NCBI GenBank assembly: GCA_028641055.1
Contig: CM054062.1
Span: forward strand, 24,436,536-24,500,535
From: Alopecurus myosuroides
Lineage: Eukaryota; Streptophyta; Magnoliopsida; Poales; Poaceae
Direction: 5' to 3'
DNA: 64,000 bases
Part shown: positions 53,712 through 64,000 of the stretch, piece by piece
How the letters are laid out: each line of letters begins with the position of its first letter
Position numbering within the stretch: the first letter of the stretch is position 1
Program-made: the position numbers and the translations under genes
Notes under the pieces: generated by a model
The model's input: the letters and a program-made list of their open reading frames with translations, nothing else
Database searches by the model: none
What the model was told of the DNA's origin: nothing

Positions 53712-53951
53712 TTTATTAATACTGCAGGGGCTTTTATTGATTGCAATCAAGGAAAAGTAACTCTTAATGTTAATGATAAAGAGCATATTGTTTATTTTCC
53801 CAAGAAGATTGATAGAAGATATGGTTTAAATTGAATTGAAAATATTGAGACCATCAAGATTGGAAAATTTTACTATCCCATTCCAGCACCACCAAAAGAA
53901 TATGAAATTATTATGGTTGGGACTATGTTTATCAAGGTTGAGGTAACATAA
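53712..53951 (+). pseudogene. Protease C-terminal part of element C (right of the insertion)
   Basis: Continues the retropepsin frame directly after the GACCT duplicate (FINTAGAFIDCNQGKVTL), with a TGA near 53,833 and a final TAA at 53949-53951. No reverse transcriptase follows, although in complete Athila elements pol would come next. So C lost or never had pol. Confidence 0.65.
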
Positions 53952-54691
53952 TCATTTAGTGATTAGCAAAGTTTTGCTTCATATGAAAATTGTTCTGGTA
54001 ACAAGACTTGATCACCCTTGTTAACAAAATGATTTTGAATGAAGAGGACAATGTTTTCACTATGTTTTCACCTTCCCAATTATGTTTTCATCATGTTTAC
54101 TTCTGTTATCACATTGCTACTTTAGTACAATCATGTTTTCCATCATCCATATCCATGTTTTCATCATGTTTTCACCCTGATTACTATGGTTATGCATGTT
54201 TTCACCACCCATACTTTTGTTTTCACCAATTCCACCTTTGTTTTCTTTGGACATTTTTCTATTAGAGTTTCATAGAACCTTTGTAGTGCTGGTTTTGGTT
54301 TTGTTTTCCACCTTTTCACTTTGTTTTTCTGTTTTTTATTAATTATTAAAATTCTGGAAATACCTCAAAAATAAAGTTTCTAGAAAAATTCCAGAAAAAT
54401 TATAATAAATTTTTACGTCAAAAATGAGGCAGAGAGACACCTGGGAGGCCCCATGGGGCCTCACCAGTGAGGCACACCATGGGGTGGCGTGGCCAGCCCC
54501 CTAGTGGCGTAAGCACATGGTGTGGCCCCCTGCTCCCCCCACTAACTCTCTCCCCCGCCAAAGTTCCCTCTCTCACCTCCCAAACTCAATACATTTCCTG
54601 GAACCCGAGTTCTTGTTGTTCTTCCTCGAAAATTTTCGATCTTTTTTCTCAGCCCATCCTTTGTGCTGAAATTTGGTGCATTTGCTCTCCG
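53952..54691 (+). other. Non-coding stretch with low-complexity repeats and a possible leader
   Basis: Positions 54,040-54,260 hold imperfect repeats of the type catgttttcatcatgttttcacc. Positions 54,420-54,690 turn GC- and C-rich (ctaactctctcccccgcc), like a grass 5' leader, before the putative intron ahead of the ATHILA ORF-1-like gene. Confidence 0.5.
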
Positions 54692-54911
54692 GTATGTGAC
54701 TCCTCCGATTATCCAAGTTGAATTTTGTTTAGTGAGTATTTCTTGAGTATTTTGGTATTCTAGGTGACAACTTATGTGAGTTTGCATGCTTGATTTGAGT
54801 ATAAATAATATAGTTTTGATGCATGTTTATCTCTCCTTTAAGTCCCTATGGTAGTTTCCACCTTATAGTTGCTTGAAATTAATTTTTGTGATGATTGTTG
54901 AAAAATTTCAG
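54692..54911 (+). other. Putative leader intron before the ATHILA ORF-1-like gene
   Basis: CCG|GTATGTGAC at 54692 and a T-rich tract ending AAAAATTTCAG at 54911 give a 220-bp GT-AG intron whose acceptor lies two bases before the ATG at 54914. It would support a separately spliced transcript for the downstream ORF. No RNA evidence is available here. Confidence 0.5.
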
Positions 54912-54913
54912 AG

Positions 54914-56017
54914 ATGGATAGTCATAATTTTGGAGAAATATTTAGGAGTGATGCTCCTAGGAGGACAAGTCCCTCACGCTCATCCACTTTAGTGAGGCCA
55001 TCGTACAATGAAGACCTTATTGCACCGAGTATTAACGATGCGGGAGGTGATGGTATCGCTAACCCATCTAGCTTTCCTTGCATTACATTTCTAAGAAGTG
55101 CAGGTCTATTAGATGACTTATGTATGCTTATTGAAAGAGTTGGTCTAACCAACTATATGGAGGATGAAGGTCCTCAGTATGCCTCTCTCACAAAAACTTT
55201 TGCTGAGAGTTTTAAATTTCTGAACACACATTTTGGTCCCACTGTTGCCTTCAAATTATATAGTAGTTCCTTTTCTTTGTCCTTGGAGAATTTTTGTGCC
55301 ATTGTAGGTATCAATGCTACCGGGACAACATGCAGGATTCAGGATAAACCCGCGGATCTTATGGCGCTTTACCGAGAAATCACCAACGATGATGGTCGCT
55401 CATCCCAGCGTGGGAAGATAAGGAACATTCAACTTCCTGCTCTTAGATATTTTACTTACTATATTGCTACTAGTATCATTGGTAGGGAGAACACTAGCAA
55501 CATTTCTGGTTACCACCTTGCTTTCATTGATGATGCGCTGAACCGTAGCACGAAGTATAACCTTGGTGCACTTGTTGCACGCCGCCTTGCTGCTAAGGGG
55601 CCTATTTTTGGGGGCATTATTGCTACACGTATAGCAACTGCTTAAGAATTTTCTATTGCTCGTGATGATGAATTGATTACTCCTTATAGACTCAACCTTG
55701 ATGCCATGAAGTCTCATCAGTTTGTCACTGCTATCTCTATTGTTGATCGCTTAGTATATAGAGTTTTATATATGGATGGAGATGAGTAGATAGTTATTTT
55801 TCCACAGCCTGTTTTGTTTAAGATTGACAGTTCACCATGGCCGCGCTCCAAGGAGGAGGTGGACAAGCATATGAGCACTATGGAGTTTTACCGGCATTAG
55901 GAGAGGCGAGACGCGCCTCCCGAGGACCACAAAATGCAGTACACCGGCGCATCCTCGAGCACATATCAGGAGGAGGGTACTACGGGGGCGCCACCTCATG
56001 GTCCCCTTGGTGATTGA
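54914..56017 (+). pseudogene. ATHILA ORF-1-like gene of element C (three in-frame stops)
   Basis: A single frame of 368 codons from ATG 54914 to TGA 56015-56017, interrupted by TAA at 55643-55645 and TAG at 55787-55789 and 55898-55900. The first 243 residues are uninterrupted. Features such as FLNTHFGPTVAFKLYSSSFS, LPALRYFTYYIATSIIGREN and GPIFGGIIATRIA resemble the ATHILA ORF-1 family (PF03078, from memory), an ORF of unknown role in the env-like position of Athila elements. No signal peptide is seen. It is placed after gag-protease with no pol between, so its position is conserved although pol is absent. Confidence 0.6.
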
Positions 56018-58008
56018 TCTCCACTTAGGCCAAAAGCCTAAGCTTGGGTGGAGGTATACCGACATCACACTCATTTAGATATCATGTTCGGTCTGTTCTT
56101 TGTATATCCATATTTTCGCTTCATTCGTTTGTTTTCGTTTTCTTTCGCTTCTTTCGTTTCTCTTTGTTTTATTGTTTTGTTCTTGTTTTCTAAAACACAA
56201 AAAGACCAAAAATATTTTTGTTGTTTCTCTTTGTTTGCTTCTTTAGTTTCTTTAGTTGGTTTTCTTTCTTTTTTCTCGTTTCGGTTTAGTATTCAAAAAT
56301 CAAAAAAGATTTTGCTTTGTTTGTTTGCGTCTTCCTATTCTTGTTTTATATCGAAAACCCAAAAATATTTGTTCTTCTTCTTTGGTTTTGTAAAGTTTGT
56401 TGCAGAGTTCACTGGACTTCCGTGTCTCCATTGTAGCTTTATTATCATTCTATATTATTCAATCCACAAGTGAAGAGCAGTAATGACGATTTACGACAAT
56501 CCGAGTTGCGGTGAGAGGCTAATATGAACTCTGTTTGTTTTATTTTTGTACATATACTCATCCTGTGAACATGCTTAGTCCGTTCATGTAAGATGTATGT
56601 TATTTAAATTATGCTTGGTAGTTCGTGATCTCACATCTTAGTTCCAACTTATTAATATAAGATAGCATGACGTATGAATGTTTGCTTGCATTGTTTTATT
56701 CATAGAAGGGTATGACATTGTGGTATCTCCCTCTGATTGTTTCGCTTGAATCGACTTGGCACATGCTCACGCATGCTATGACTGAAAACAAAAAGTCACT
56801 TAAGCCTCGATGATTTATTTTGCCTCAGAGTATTTGTATCATTTTTATGCCCATGTTAATTTTGTTTTGTCATAAGCATGATTATGACAGTTGTTGCTCT
56901 CTTGATTGTTGCTCCCCATCTATTGCTAGCCTTCACCTATATTGAGTATGAGCTCTACTCGTGCATCCAATTCCCAAAAACCAAAGTTTGCCAAATGTGT
57001 CCACCATACCTACCTATATATATGTGGTATTTAACTACCACTCCAAGTAAATTTTCCGTGTGCTACCTTTAAAAAATGCTAAAAATTATTCCTATTTTGT
57101 GCCTCTGTTTTAGCTCACGAGGACGTAAATAGAGAATCTTTATGTGACTCGTTGATTGGATTTCACACCCTGGACCAGTGGCTTCATCCGCTTATCCAAT
57201 GATAGAAGAGCCGACAGCGGGGTGCCCAGCCCCAAACTAATACAACAAATTCTCTTCACTCTTTTTGCCTCTGATTTATCAGTCAAAGCATAATTGTGTA
57301 AACAAAAGAGAAAGAGGGATGACCTTCTACCCAGATGCGTCCTTCTATGGGAGCTGCTCTTGTGAAGTCTAGTTGGCTTGTGACGTACTGTATTATCTGT
57401 TTACCATTCGTTGACATAAGCATACACCTCTCTCAAAAATGTTTTCAATACCTCAGTTTAATAAAATAAAAAGCTCTAGCACATGAGTTAATCCCTGCTT
57501 CCCTCTGTAAAGGGCCTTTCTTTTATTTTTATGTCGAGTCTTCACCTTCTCGCTTTATGCACCTTCTTGAGAGCGTGGCTGTTATTCTTAGTGTAATGTG
57601 CTTGTCCCAAAACACGGTTGATAGTAGTATAACTTTGATGCTTGTATCTTTGATATCTTTATTTCTAGTCTTCATTTGAACTTCAAAGGTGCCATGGCAT
57701 TTATGTTTTGCTCCACTATTAAGGGAAAGCGAGTACACTTTATCATACCCTATTATGAGCATTGCAATCCTGTTGATTGAAATACTTCATGTTGTCTATT
57801 ATTAGTTTGTTAGCATCTCTTCATGGTTTGCATAACTGCTGGGTGACTTTTATTTTCCATACATCTTATTATGAATTGCATCAACACTTGATTATGTAGT
57901 GAGTATATTTACATCTTATGAAACAAATGTGTTCATAAAAGTCTTTTATCGCACTCAGTTGTAACTGAATTGCTTGAGGACAAGCAATAAGCTAACCTTG
58001 GTGGGAGT
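56018..58008 (+). mobile_element. 3' internal non-coding region of element C
   Basis: Contains a T-rich tract (56,090-56,400) with three imperfect units pairing ttttcgtt/ttttct runs with aaaacacaaaaa-type runs. From about 56,740 it matches B2 (24,720 onward) including gtccaccatacctacctat, cagcggggtgcccagcccc and ggatgaccttctacccagatg. It ends in a purine-rich ggtgggagt before the 3' LTR. Confidence 0.65.
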
Positions 58009-59393
58009 TGATACGTCCAAAACGTATCTCCTTTTTTGAACACTTTTCTTATTCGTTTCCTCTAAACTTGTGAGTTTTGGATACCACTAACACGGACTAA
58101 CGCTATTTTCAGCAGAATTACTTTGGTGTCTTGTTTTTGTGCAGAAAACTCAGCTTTCGGGAAAATGCCCAGAAAAGAGCCCATTAGTCTTAAAACAGCA
58201 GAAGACCCCGGGAGCCAGAAGGGGGCCAGGAGAGGAGCCAGGAGGGGGCCACACCACCTCCTGGCGCCCCCCTTGGCCGCGCCTCCTAGTGGTGTGGGAC
58301 ACCCCTGGACCCCCTCGGACTCCCCTTTCGACTACATGACGCCCTCAACCCTGAAACAATAGGGGATTCGTCATATTCCACAGAAACATAACAGAGCGCC
58401 GCCGCCACCCCAAACCTCGATTCGGGGATTAGAAGTTTGCGCCCTGCCGAGACGGGAATTCGAAGGAAATCATCTCCATCGACACTGCCACCTCTTCTCC
58501 ATCAACCATCCATGATTCCCCTGTCCATGTGTGAGTAAACACGGCTGTAGGCTGAGAGGGATGGAAGGGATTGGATGAGATTGATCATGTAATAATGTCA
58601 GATTGTTAGGGCATAGTGCCTAGTATCCATTGTTAGTGTTTTCTATCGTTGTTGCAACTTGTTATGCTTAATGCTTGTCAGTAGGGCCCGAGTGTCATGA
58701 TCTCAGATCTAAACTTGTTATTGTTTCATGAGTATAATCTTGTTTCTTGATCATATCTGCAAAGTTGTTTACACATTTCATTGTCCGGAACCCGAGGCCC
58801 CAAGGTGACAGAAATTGAGACACCCAGAGGGGATGGTTGTGATGTGAGGATGACGCGTGTTCATGGAGTGTTAATGCTTTACTCCGGTGCTTTATTAAAA
58901 GGAGCACCTTAATTACCAGTAGTTTCCCTAGAGGCCCCGCTGCCACGGGCTGGTAGGACAAAAGATGTTGTGCAAGTTTCTCATTGCGAGCACGTATGAC
59001 TATATTGAAACACATGACTATGGTTTGCCTACATGTTTGATGCTTTATATTATTATCTGCAATGCCCGTGTTAGATTATTACATGAGCTATGCTATCCAT
59101 GCAACGCCTGTCCATCCATTCCCTCTATGCCTACGGTACTTCCCATACCGCTATTTCCCGCGATTTCTACTGTTGTTACTATTTTACTAGTGCTGTTATT
59201 TTATTTCTACTGCTGCTATAAAACTGTTACCACTGATAAATTTTTGCGAGCAAGTCTACTTTCAGGTGCACCTGAATTGACAACTCAGTTGTTAAGGCAT
59301 ATAAATATTCTTTGGCTCCCCTTGTGTCGAATCAATAAATTTGGGTCTTACTTCCCTCGAAGACTGTTGCGATCCCCTATACTTGGGTCATCA
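58009..59393 (+). mobile_element. 3' LTR of element C
   Basis: Starts TGATACGTCCAAAACGTATC and ends GGGTCATCA, 1,385 bp, matching 27251-28574 with a roughly 60-bp insertion (near 58,485-58,550) and scattered changes. It is followed by agactatttt, which resembles the bases after the 5' LTR (aaactatttt) instead of a duplication of the attct flank, so the right junction is rearranged. Confidence 0.8.
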
Positions 59394-59403
59394 AGACTAT
59401 TTT

Positions 59404-60715
59404 TTATCGATTTCTCGAGTCTAACCTGTTGAAAAGATGCCATAGAGCCAGTTCCTGTTTTCTGATGTTTTTAGTTTCAGAAAAGTTATTCTCGAAATAT
59501 TCTCGGAATTGGACGATTCAAAAGCCAGAAGTCTCAGAAGCCCCAGAGGGTCAAGGAAGTCCAAAGGAGACCCGTAGGGGGACCCGGAGCCCCCACACCA
59601 TGCCTGGGCGCGGGTGGTTCCCTGGCCGCACCTGGGGGTGGTGTGGGCCCCTCGGGCGCCCACCTCCATCGCCCTTTCGCCTATATATGCCCCCCCGATA
59701 CATAAACCCTAAATAGACCGGCCTCTTTCCGCGAAAAGTTCCGTAGCTCCTCCGCCGCCGGTGATAAGTTTTGGGGGACAGAAATCTCTGTTCCGGCACC
59801 CTGCCGGGACGGGGAAGTGCCCCCGGATCCATCTCCATCGACTCCACCGCCAGGAGGGAGTAGTTCTCCCCCGGTGCCGAGGGCTCTACCGGTAGCTATG
59901 TGTTTCATCTCTCTCCCATGGTGTGATTTTTATGTGATCATGAGCTTTGTAATATAGTTGAATACGTAGATGTTACTCTTCATCTATTATGCTACTCAAG
60001 TGGTTTTGTTATGAGATCTCCGTAGACACTTTGATCACGGTGTAATGGTGACAGTGTGTGTACCGTGTGGTTTAGCATGATATTTATATCTTGTGTTGGA
60101 TAACCCTATGAAATTGTGGTGTTTGTCTAGTACCTTCTAGGGCGCTCATAGTGACAGCGTGGGGTTAACTAGACATCGGAATGCGACTTTGAGGAGTGCT
60201 GTTACAGCCCTATGCAATGAATTGGTGTTTGTTATTCGACCGGAGAGTGGTTCGAAGAAGCATAGTGAAGAGAGATATTTATGCATTCAATTATGTTATC
60301 ATTGTTGAGAGTGTCCACTAGTGAAAGTAGGATCCCTAGGCCTTGTTTCTAAACATTGTAACACCGTTTACAATCAGTTCTGCGAAGGGGTCATTTGCTA
60401 CATGTTTGATTCCTGCCATTTTTATTCCAGATTACCATTATCACTTATAATCATCCATATTACTTGTATTTCACTCTCTCTTCGCCGAACTAGTGCACCT
60501 ATACAACTGACAATTGTATTAGGTGTGTTGGGGACACAAGAGAATTATTGTATCGTAATTGCAAGGTTGCTTGAGAGTGGTATGTTTGACCTCTTCCTCC
60601 CTGAGTTCGATAAACCTTGGGTAATCCACTTAAGTGAAACTTGTTGTTGTTCTACAAACCTATGCACTTGGAGGCCCAACATTGTCTACAAGAATAGAAG
60701 CGTGCGTAGATATCA
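59404..60715 (+). mobile_element. Truncated LTR of another Athila-like family (D)
   Basis: Starts inside an LTR (tcgatttctcgagtctaacc), matching B-type LTRs at about 26,205 onward, then departs from them near 59,520 and ends gcgtagatatca at 60715, a plausible LTR end. The first 80-90 bases of the LTR are missing. No PBS or internal sequence follows; B2 LTR3 resumes instead. Confidence 0.5.
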
Positions 60716-60877
60716 AGTTCCCAACTGTAATTTGTTCACCACGAATGTTAGCTATCTTTGATGGAGAGACACCACTAGTGAACCGTGGACCCCGGTCCAT
60801 TTTCTCATACTGATAATACAACCACTGTTTTCACACTGCTACTGTTGTTTTCATATTGTTCTCATACTATTTTCCAC
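60716..60877 (+). mobile_element. LTR3, right part (3' LTR of B2), interrupted by Copia
   Basis: The bases from about 60,724 (actgtaatttgttcaccac) to 60877 match LTR1 11,822-11,993 and LTR2 20,632-20,790, including agacaccactagtgaac and ttctcatactattttccac. This is the piece missing from 26113-27250. The Copia LTR begins at 60878. Confidence 0.65.
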
Positions 60878-62531
60878 TGAAGGGAATATGCCCGAGAGGC
60901 AATAATAAAATGGTTATTATCTTATTCCTTGTTTATGATGAATGTTTATTTCTCATGCTAGAATTGTATTAACCGGAAACGTTGATACATGTGTGCTTAA
61001 TAAACAAACAATGGTTCCTAGTAAAGCCTCTCTTTTAACTAGCTCGTTGATTAATAGATGATCAAGGTTTCCTGATCATGAACATCGGATGTTATTAATA
61101 ACGGGGTCATGTCATTAGAAGAATGATGTGATGAACATATACCCAAAGAGAATATAGCAATGCGATCAAGTCATTTAGTTTACATTGTTATATCAAACAC
61201 ACGAAGTAACTTATTCCTTATACCATGAGATCATGTCAATCACTGATACCGGAAGAGTGCTTTGATGGCATCAAACGTCACACCGTAACAGGGTGACTAT
61301 AAAGGTGTCATTGAGTATTCGGAAAGTATTAGTTGAGGATCATGGATCAAGAGTGGGATTTGTCCATCCAAATGACGGAGAGATATACTCTGGGCCCTCT
61401 CGGTGATATCACATCGAAACCGCTTGCAAGCACGTGATATGATCACAAGGATGTTATATCACGGGAACGAGAAAAGAGTACTTGTCGGTAACGAGATTGA
61501 ACAAGGTATGGTTGATACCAATGATCGAATCTCGGACAAGTAAAATATCGCGAGACAAAGGGAATAGTTCACGGCGTTGTTGGTTCACACGATCACGAGA
61601 GTCATCGTTGAATATATAGGAGTCATCACGGATCTCCAGATCCCGCTGTTGATTATTGATCGGAGAGGAGTCTCGATCATGTCTATCTTATTCGCGAACC
61701 GTAGGGTGACACACTTAAGGTTCGATGACGCATTTGAGAGGATACGGAATATCGAAGAATATTTTGGACAGCACCGAAATTGTTTCGGGGAAAATTGAAA
61801 TAGTTCAAGGGGTTTTTCGTCGAATGGTTGTTAATAGAATTAACAAATGATTCGAGGTGCTATATGCAAAAGTTTGTTAATAGAATTAACAAATGCTGAA
61901 ATAAAGAAATAAAAAGGTTTTATTTATTTATTAAAAGAAAACCTTTGGATTTTCCAAGTGGGAAATAATGGGGAAATGAGTGGGTGTGAGTGGAGTGTCC
62001 ACTCACATGATGAGGGAAGAGGTGGGGGCACCCCCATGGGCTGGCCGCACCCCCCCTTGGGCTGCCTCCCCCTCTCCTATAAAAGGAGGGTGAGAGCTCT
62101 CCCTCCTTCACACACTTGGCCACTTCCCTTTCTCTCCACCCGCTGCTCCATTTCATGGTCTCCGGCTTGGCGAAGCCCTGACCGTGGGATTCTTCACCAC
62201 CACCACGTCGTCGTGCTGCTGGAGTTCCGAGGGATCCTCTACTTCCGCGCCCCGCTGGAACGAGGGAACGGAGGTCGTCATCAACCGTACGTGTGACCGA
62301 TCACGGATGCACCGCCGGATTGCGGTGCCATCTTCTCGCTATCGGGATCGGTGTGAGTACGACTACGCCAACAACGAGATTTGATCTCGTACCACTTTGA
62401 GTCTTCGAGGGTATGTGTTCTCCTTAACCCTCTTGTTGCCCGTTACACTTCGTCTCCTAGATTAGATCTTGGCCTTTCGGGTGTCTCTTGCGTAGGAAAT
62501 TTTTTTGTTTTCTATGCTACGTTCCCCTTCA
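60878..62531 (+). mobile_element. 5' LTR of an Angela/BARE-like Copia element
   Basis: Starts TGAAGGGAATATGCCCGAGAGG and ends ctacgttccccttca, so the ends TGAAGGG/CCCTTCA are inverted. The body (aggcaataataaaatgg, tcataccatgagatcatg-like blocks) is that of Triticeae-type Angela/BARE LTRs. 1,654 bp. A TATA box, ctataaaagg, is at 62,077-62,086. The left flank is tccac; the right LTR is outside the window. Confidence 0.8.
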
Positions 62532-62532
62532 G

Positions 62533-62545
62533 TGGTATCAGGGCC
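62533..62545 (+). promoter_or_regulatory. Primer-binding site (initiator tRNA-Met type) of the Copia element
   Basis: tggtatcagggcc, one base after the LTR end, matches the usual Copia PBS TGGTATCAGAGCC with one change. Confidence 0.8.
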
Positions 62546-64000
62546 GGATCTATGCGTAGATGTTTTGTACGGGTAGAACACATAGGTGTATGTGGGCGTT
62601 GATGATCATGTTATTACCTCCTTGACTATTTTATGATCTTAGTGGCATAGTGGGATGAAGCGGCCCGGACTAACCTTACATGTCCACGTACATGAGACTT
62701 GTTCCACAACTGACATGCAACTTGTATTGCATAAGTGGCTTGCGGGTGTCTGTTTCTCCTACTATAGTTAAGATCTAATCTATGAAGGGTTGTTAAAAAT
62801 GTGTTTATCAACGTTGTGGTTGATGTTCGTAGGTATGAACGGTTCTATCCTCGAAAGCCCTAAGCCACGTAAAATATGCAAAAAATAAATTAGAAGCGTC
62901 TAACTAGTTTTTGCTGGGCATGTGATGAGATATGGTCAATATTACAAATTCGATTATGAGATGATCTATTTTGTAAATTATTGATATACCGGAAGGTATC
63001 CATATGGTTGTCTTCTTATTGATGGACAATCAAGTTTGGGGTACCGTGGTACTTGGTACCACGCCGGTGGAATGATTGAGATCATACCATAATGCACATG
63101 ATGGAGATCAAGTGCAAGAAGGACCATATCATATCACGTTATCCTTTCATGTGATGTCTGTGATGTTAATCCTTTTTATGCATCTTGTTTTGCTTAGATA
63201 ACGATGGTAGCATTATAAGATGATCCCTCTCACTTAATATCAAGATAATAATGTGTTCTTCCTTAAAGTATGCACCGTTAAGAAAGTTCGTCGTTTCGAG
63301 ACACCACGTGATGATCGGGTGTGACAGACTCAACGTTCGCATACAACGGGTGTTTTCAAGCCTAGCATGTACAGACATGGCCTTGAGACACACGCAATAC
63401 TACGGTTCTACTTGGCGAGCCTAGCATGTACAGACATGGCCTCGGAACACGTAACCGAAAGGTAAAGCATGAGTCATATGGCTGATATGATGAACATGTC
63501 GATGTTCGCCTTTGAAGCTACATCATCTCACGTGATGATCGGTTTTGGTGTAGTGAATTTGGTTCGTGTAATCACTAAAGACGACTAAGAGGGATGTTGT
63601 TTTTGAGTGGGAGTTCATGGTTTAATTTTTGAATTAACTTGAACTTATTTATCATGAACAACAAATCAAAGTGAATTTGCACAAATTGTAGTATTCATTG
63701 GCATCCACATAACTACCTTACACTTAGATTGTTAATTGAGATATAACTGTTATGATCTGGTAAATACCATTTAAGATTGGTACCGTATTAGTGAAATTTA
63801 AAATTGAGTCCTATTGTAAATTTTTGGTATTTCCTACCTAGCTCCATGTGGTTAATGATTGATTAATCTAGAGAGCAAATAATTCCTACTTAGAATCCAG
63901 AGTCATGGTTGCTTCCGTATTACTTTATCTTCAAAAGAATGTTTTGTTGATCAAGGTGATTTAGGAACTGAAAAGAGTTGTTTTCAGAAACAATCAAGTG
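62546..64000 (+). mobile_element. Copia 5' leader (untranslated), gag not yet reached
   Basis: No gag motif appears before the window ends, in keeping with the long leaders of BARE/Angela elements. It holds a 25-bp direct repeat, listed separately. Confidence 0.65.
63359..63442 (+). repeat. Two 25-bp direct repeats in the Copia leader
   Basis: agcctagcatgtacagacat followed by ggcct occurs at 63359-63383 and 63418-63442. It lies in the untranslated leader; role unknown. Confidence 0.75.

Overview
This window is plant nuclear DNA from a large, repeat-rich grass genome. The split host gene, the Stowaway and Tourist MITEs, the Athila-like LTR elements primed by tRNA-Asp and the Angela/BARE-type Copia LTR together point to a pooid grass (Triticeae, oat or ryegrass group). 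The sequence alone does not fix the species. I see no bacterial, organellar, rRNA, tRNA or CRISPR content.

Region 1 (1-5,740) holds the only host gene I can support. It encodes the catalytic subunit of protein phosphatase 2A on the minus strand, with five exons visible and the last one off the left edge. Its introns carry a near-perfect hairpin Stowaway MITE and a 653-bp Tourist-like element with a TTA target duplication. Two small upstream ORFs lie before the start codon. A further Stowaway lies about 0.75 kb upstream. Positions 5,741-7,780 have no recognisable gene.

Region 2 (about 8,255-60,877) is a deep nest of transposons. The inferred order, oldest outside, is: an LTR fragment (8,255); a minus-strand Athila-like element represented by its 3' half (8,562-10,734); element B1 (from 10,735), whose odd ORF is not gag and which also carries a 4.5-kb solo-LTR-like sequence (14,200-18,698); element B2 (from 19,465), with gag-protease only; element C (27,251-59,393), with gag-protease and an ATHILA ORF-1-like gene but no reverse transcriptase; a Helitron (29,180-42,262) inside the gag of C; and a very young Tat/Retand-like element (30,364-40,270) inside the Helitron. 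A second insertion in C, inside its protease codons, is a 9.5-kb element with two 4.5-kb LTRs and only 474 bp between them (44,177-53,706), flanked by the duplication GACCT. The remainder of the B2 3' LTR reappears at 60,716. An Angela/BARE-like Copia element (60,878 to the edge) then interrupts it.

Most of these elements lack part of their machinery, so the nest is mainly non-autonomous copies that must have been mobilised in trans. The best candidate for unusual biology is the Tat/Retand-like element. Its LTRs differ at one position by eye, its gag-protease-RT frame is broken by one TAG, and RNase H and integrase are absent. Yet on the opposite strand it keeps a clean six-exon gene with its own TATA box and five GT-AG introns, predicted to encode 831 residues: a putative gypsy-type domain followed by a coiled coil. 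Also notable are the exact A|T insertion of the Helitron, the tiny-internal long-LTR element, and the exchange of internal regions between elements that share LTRs.
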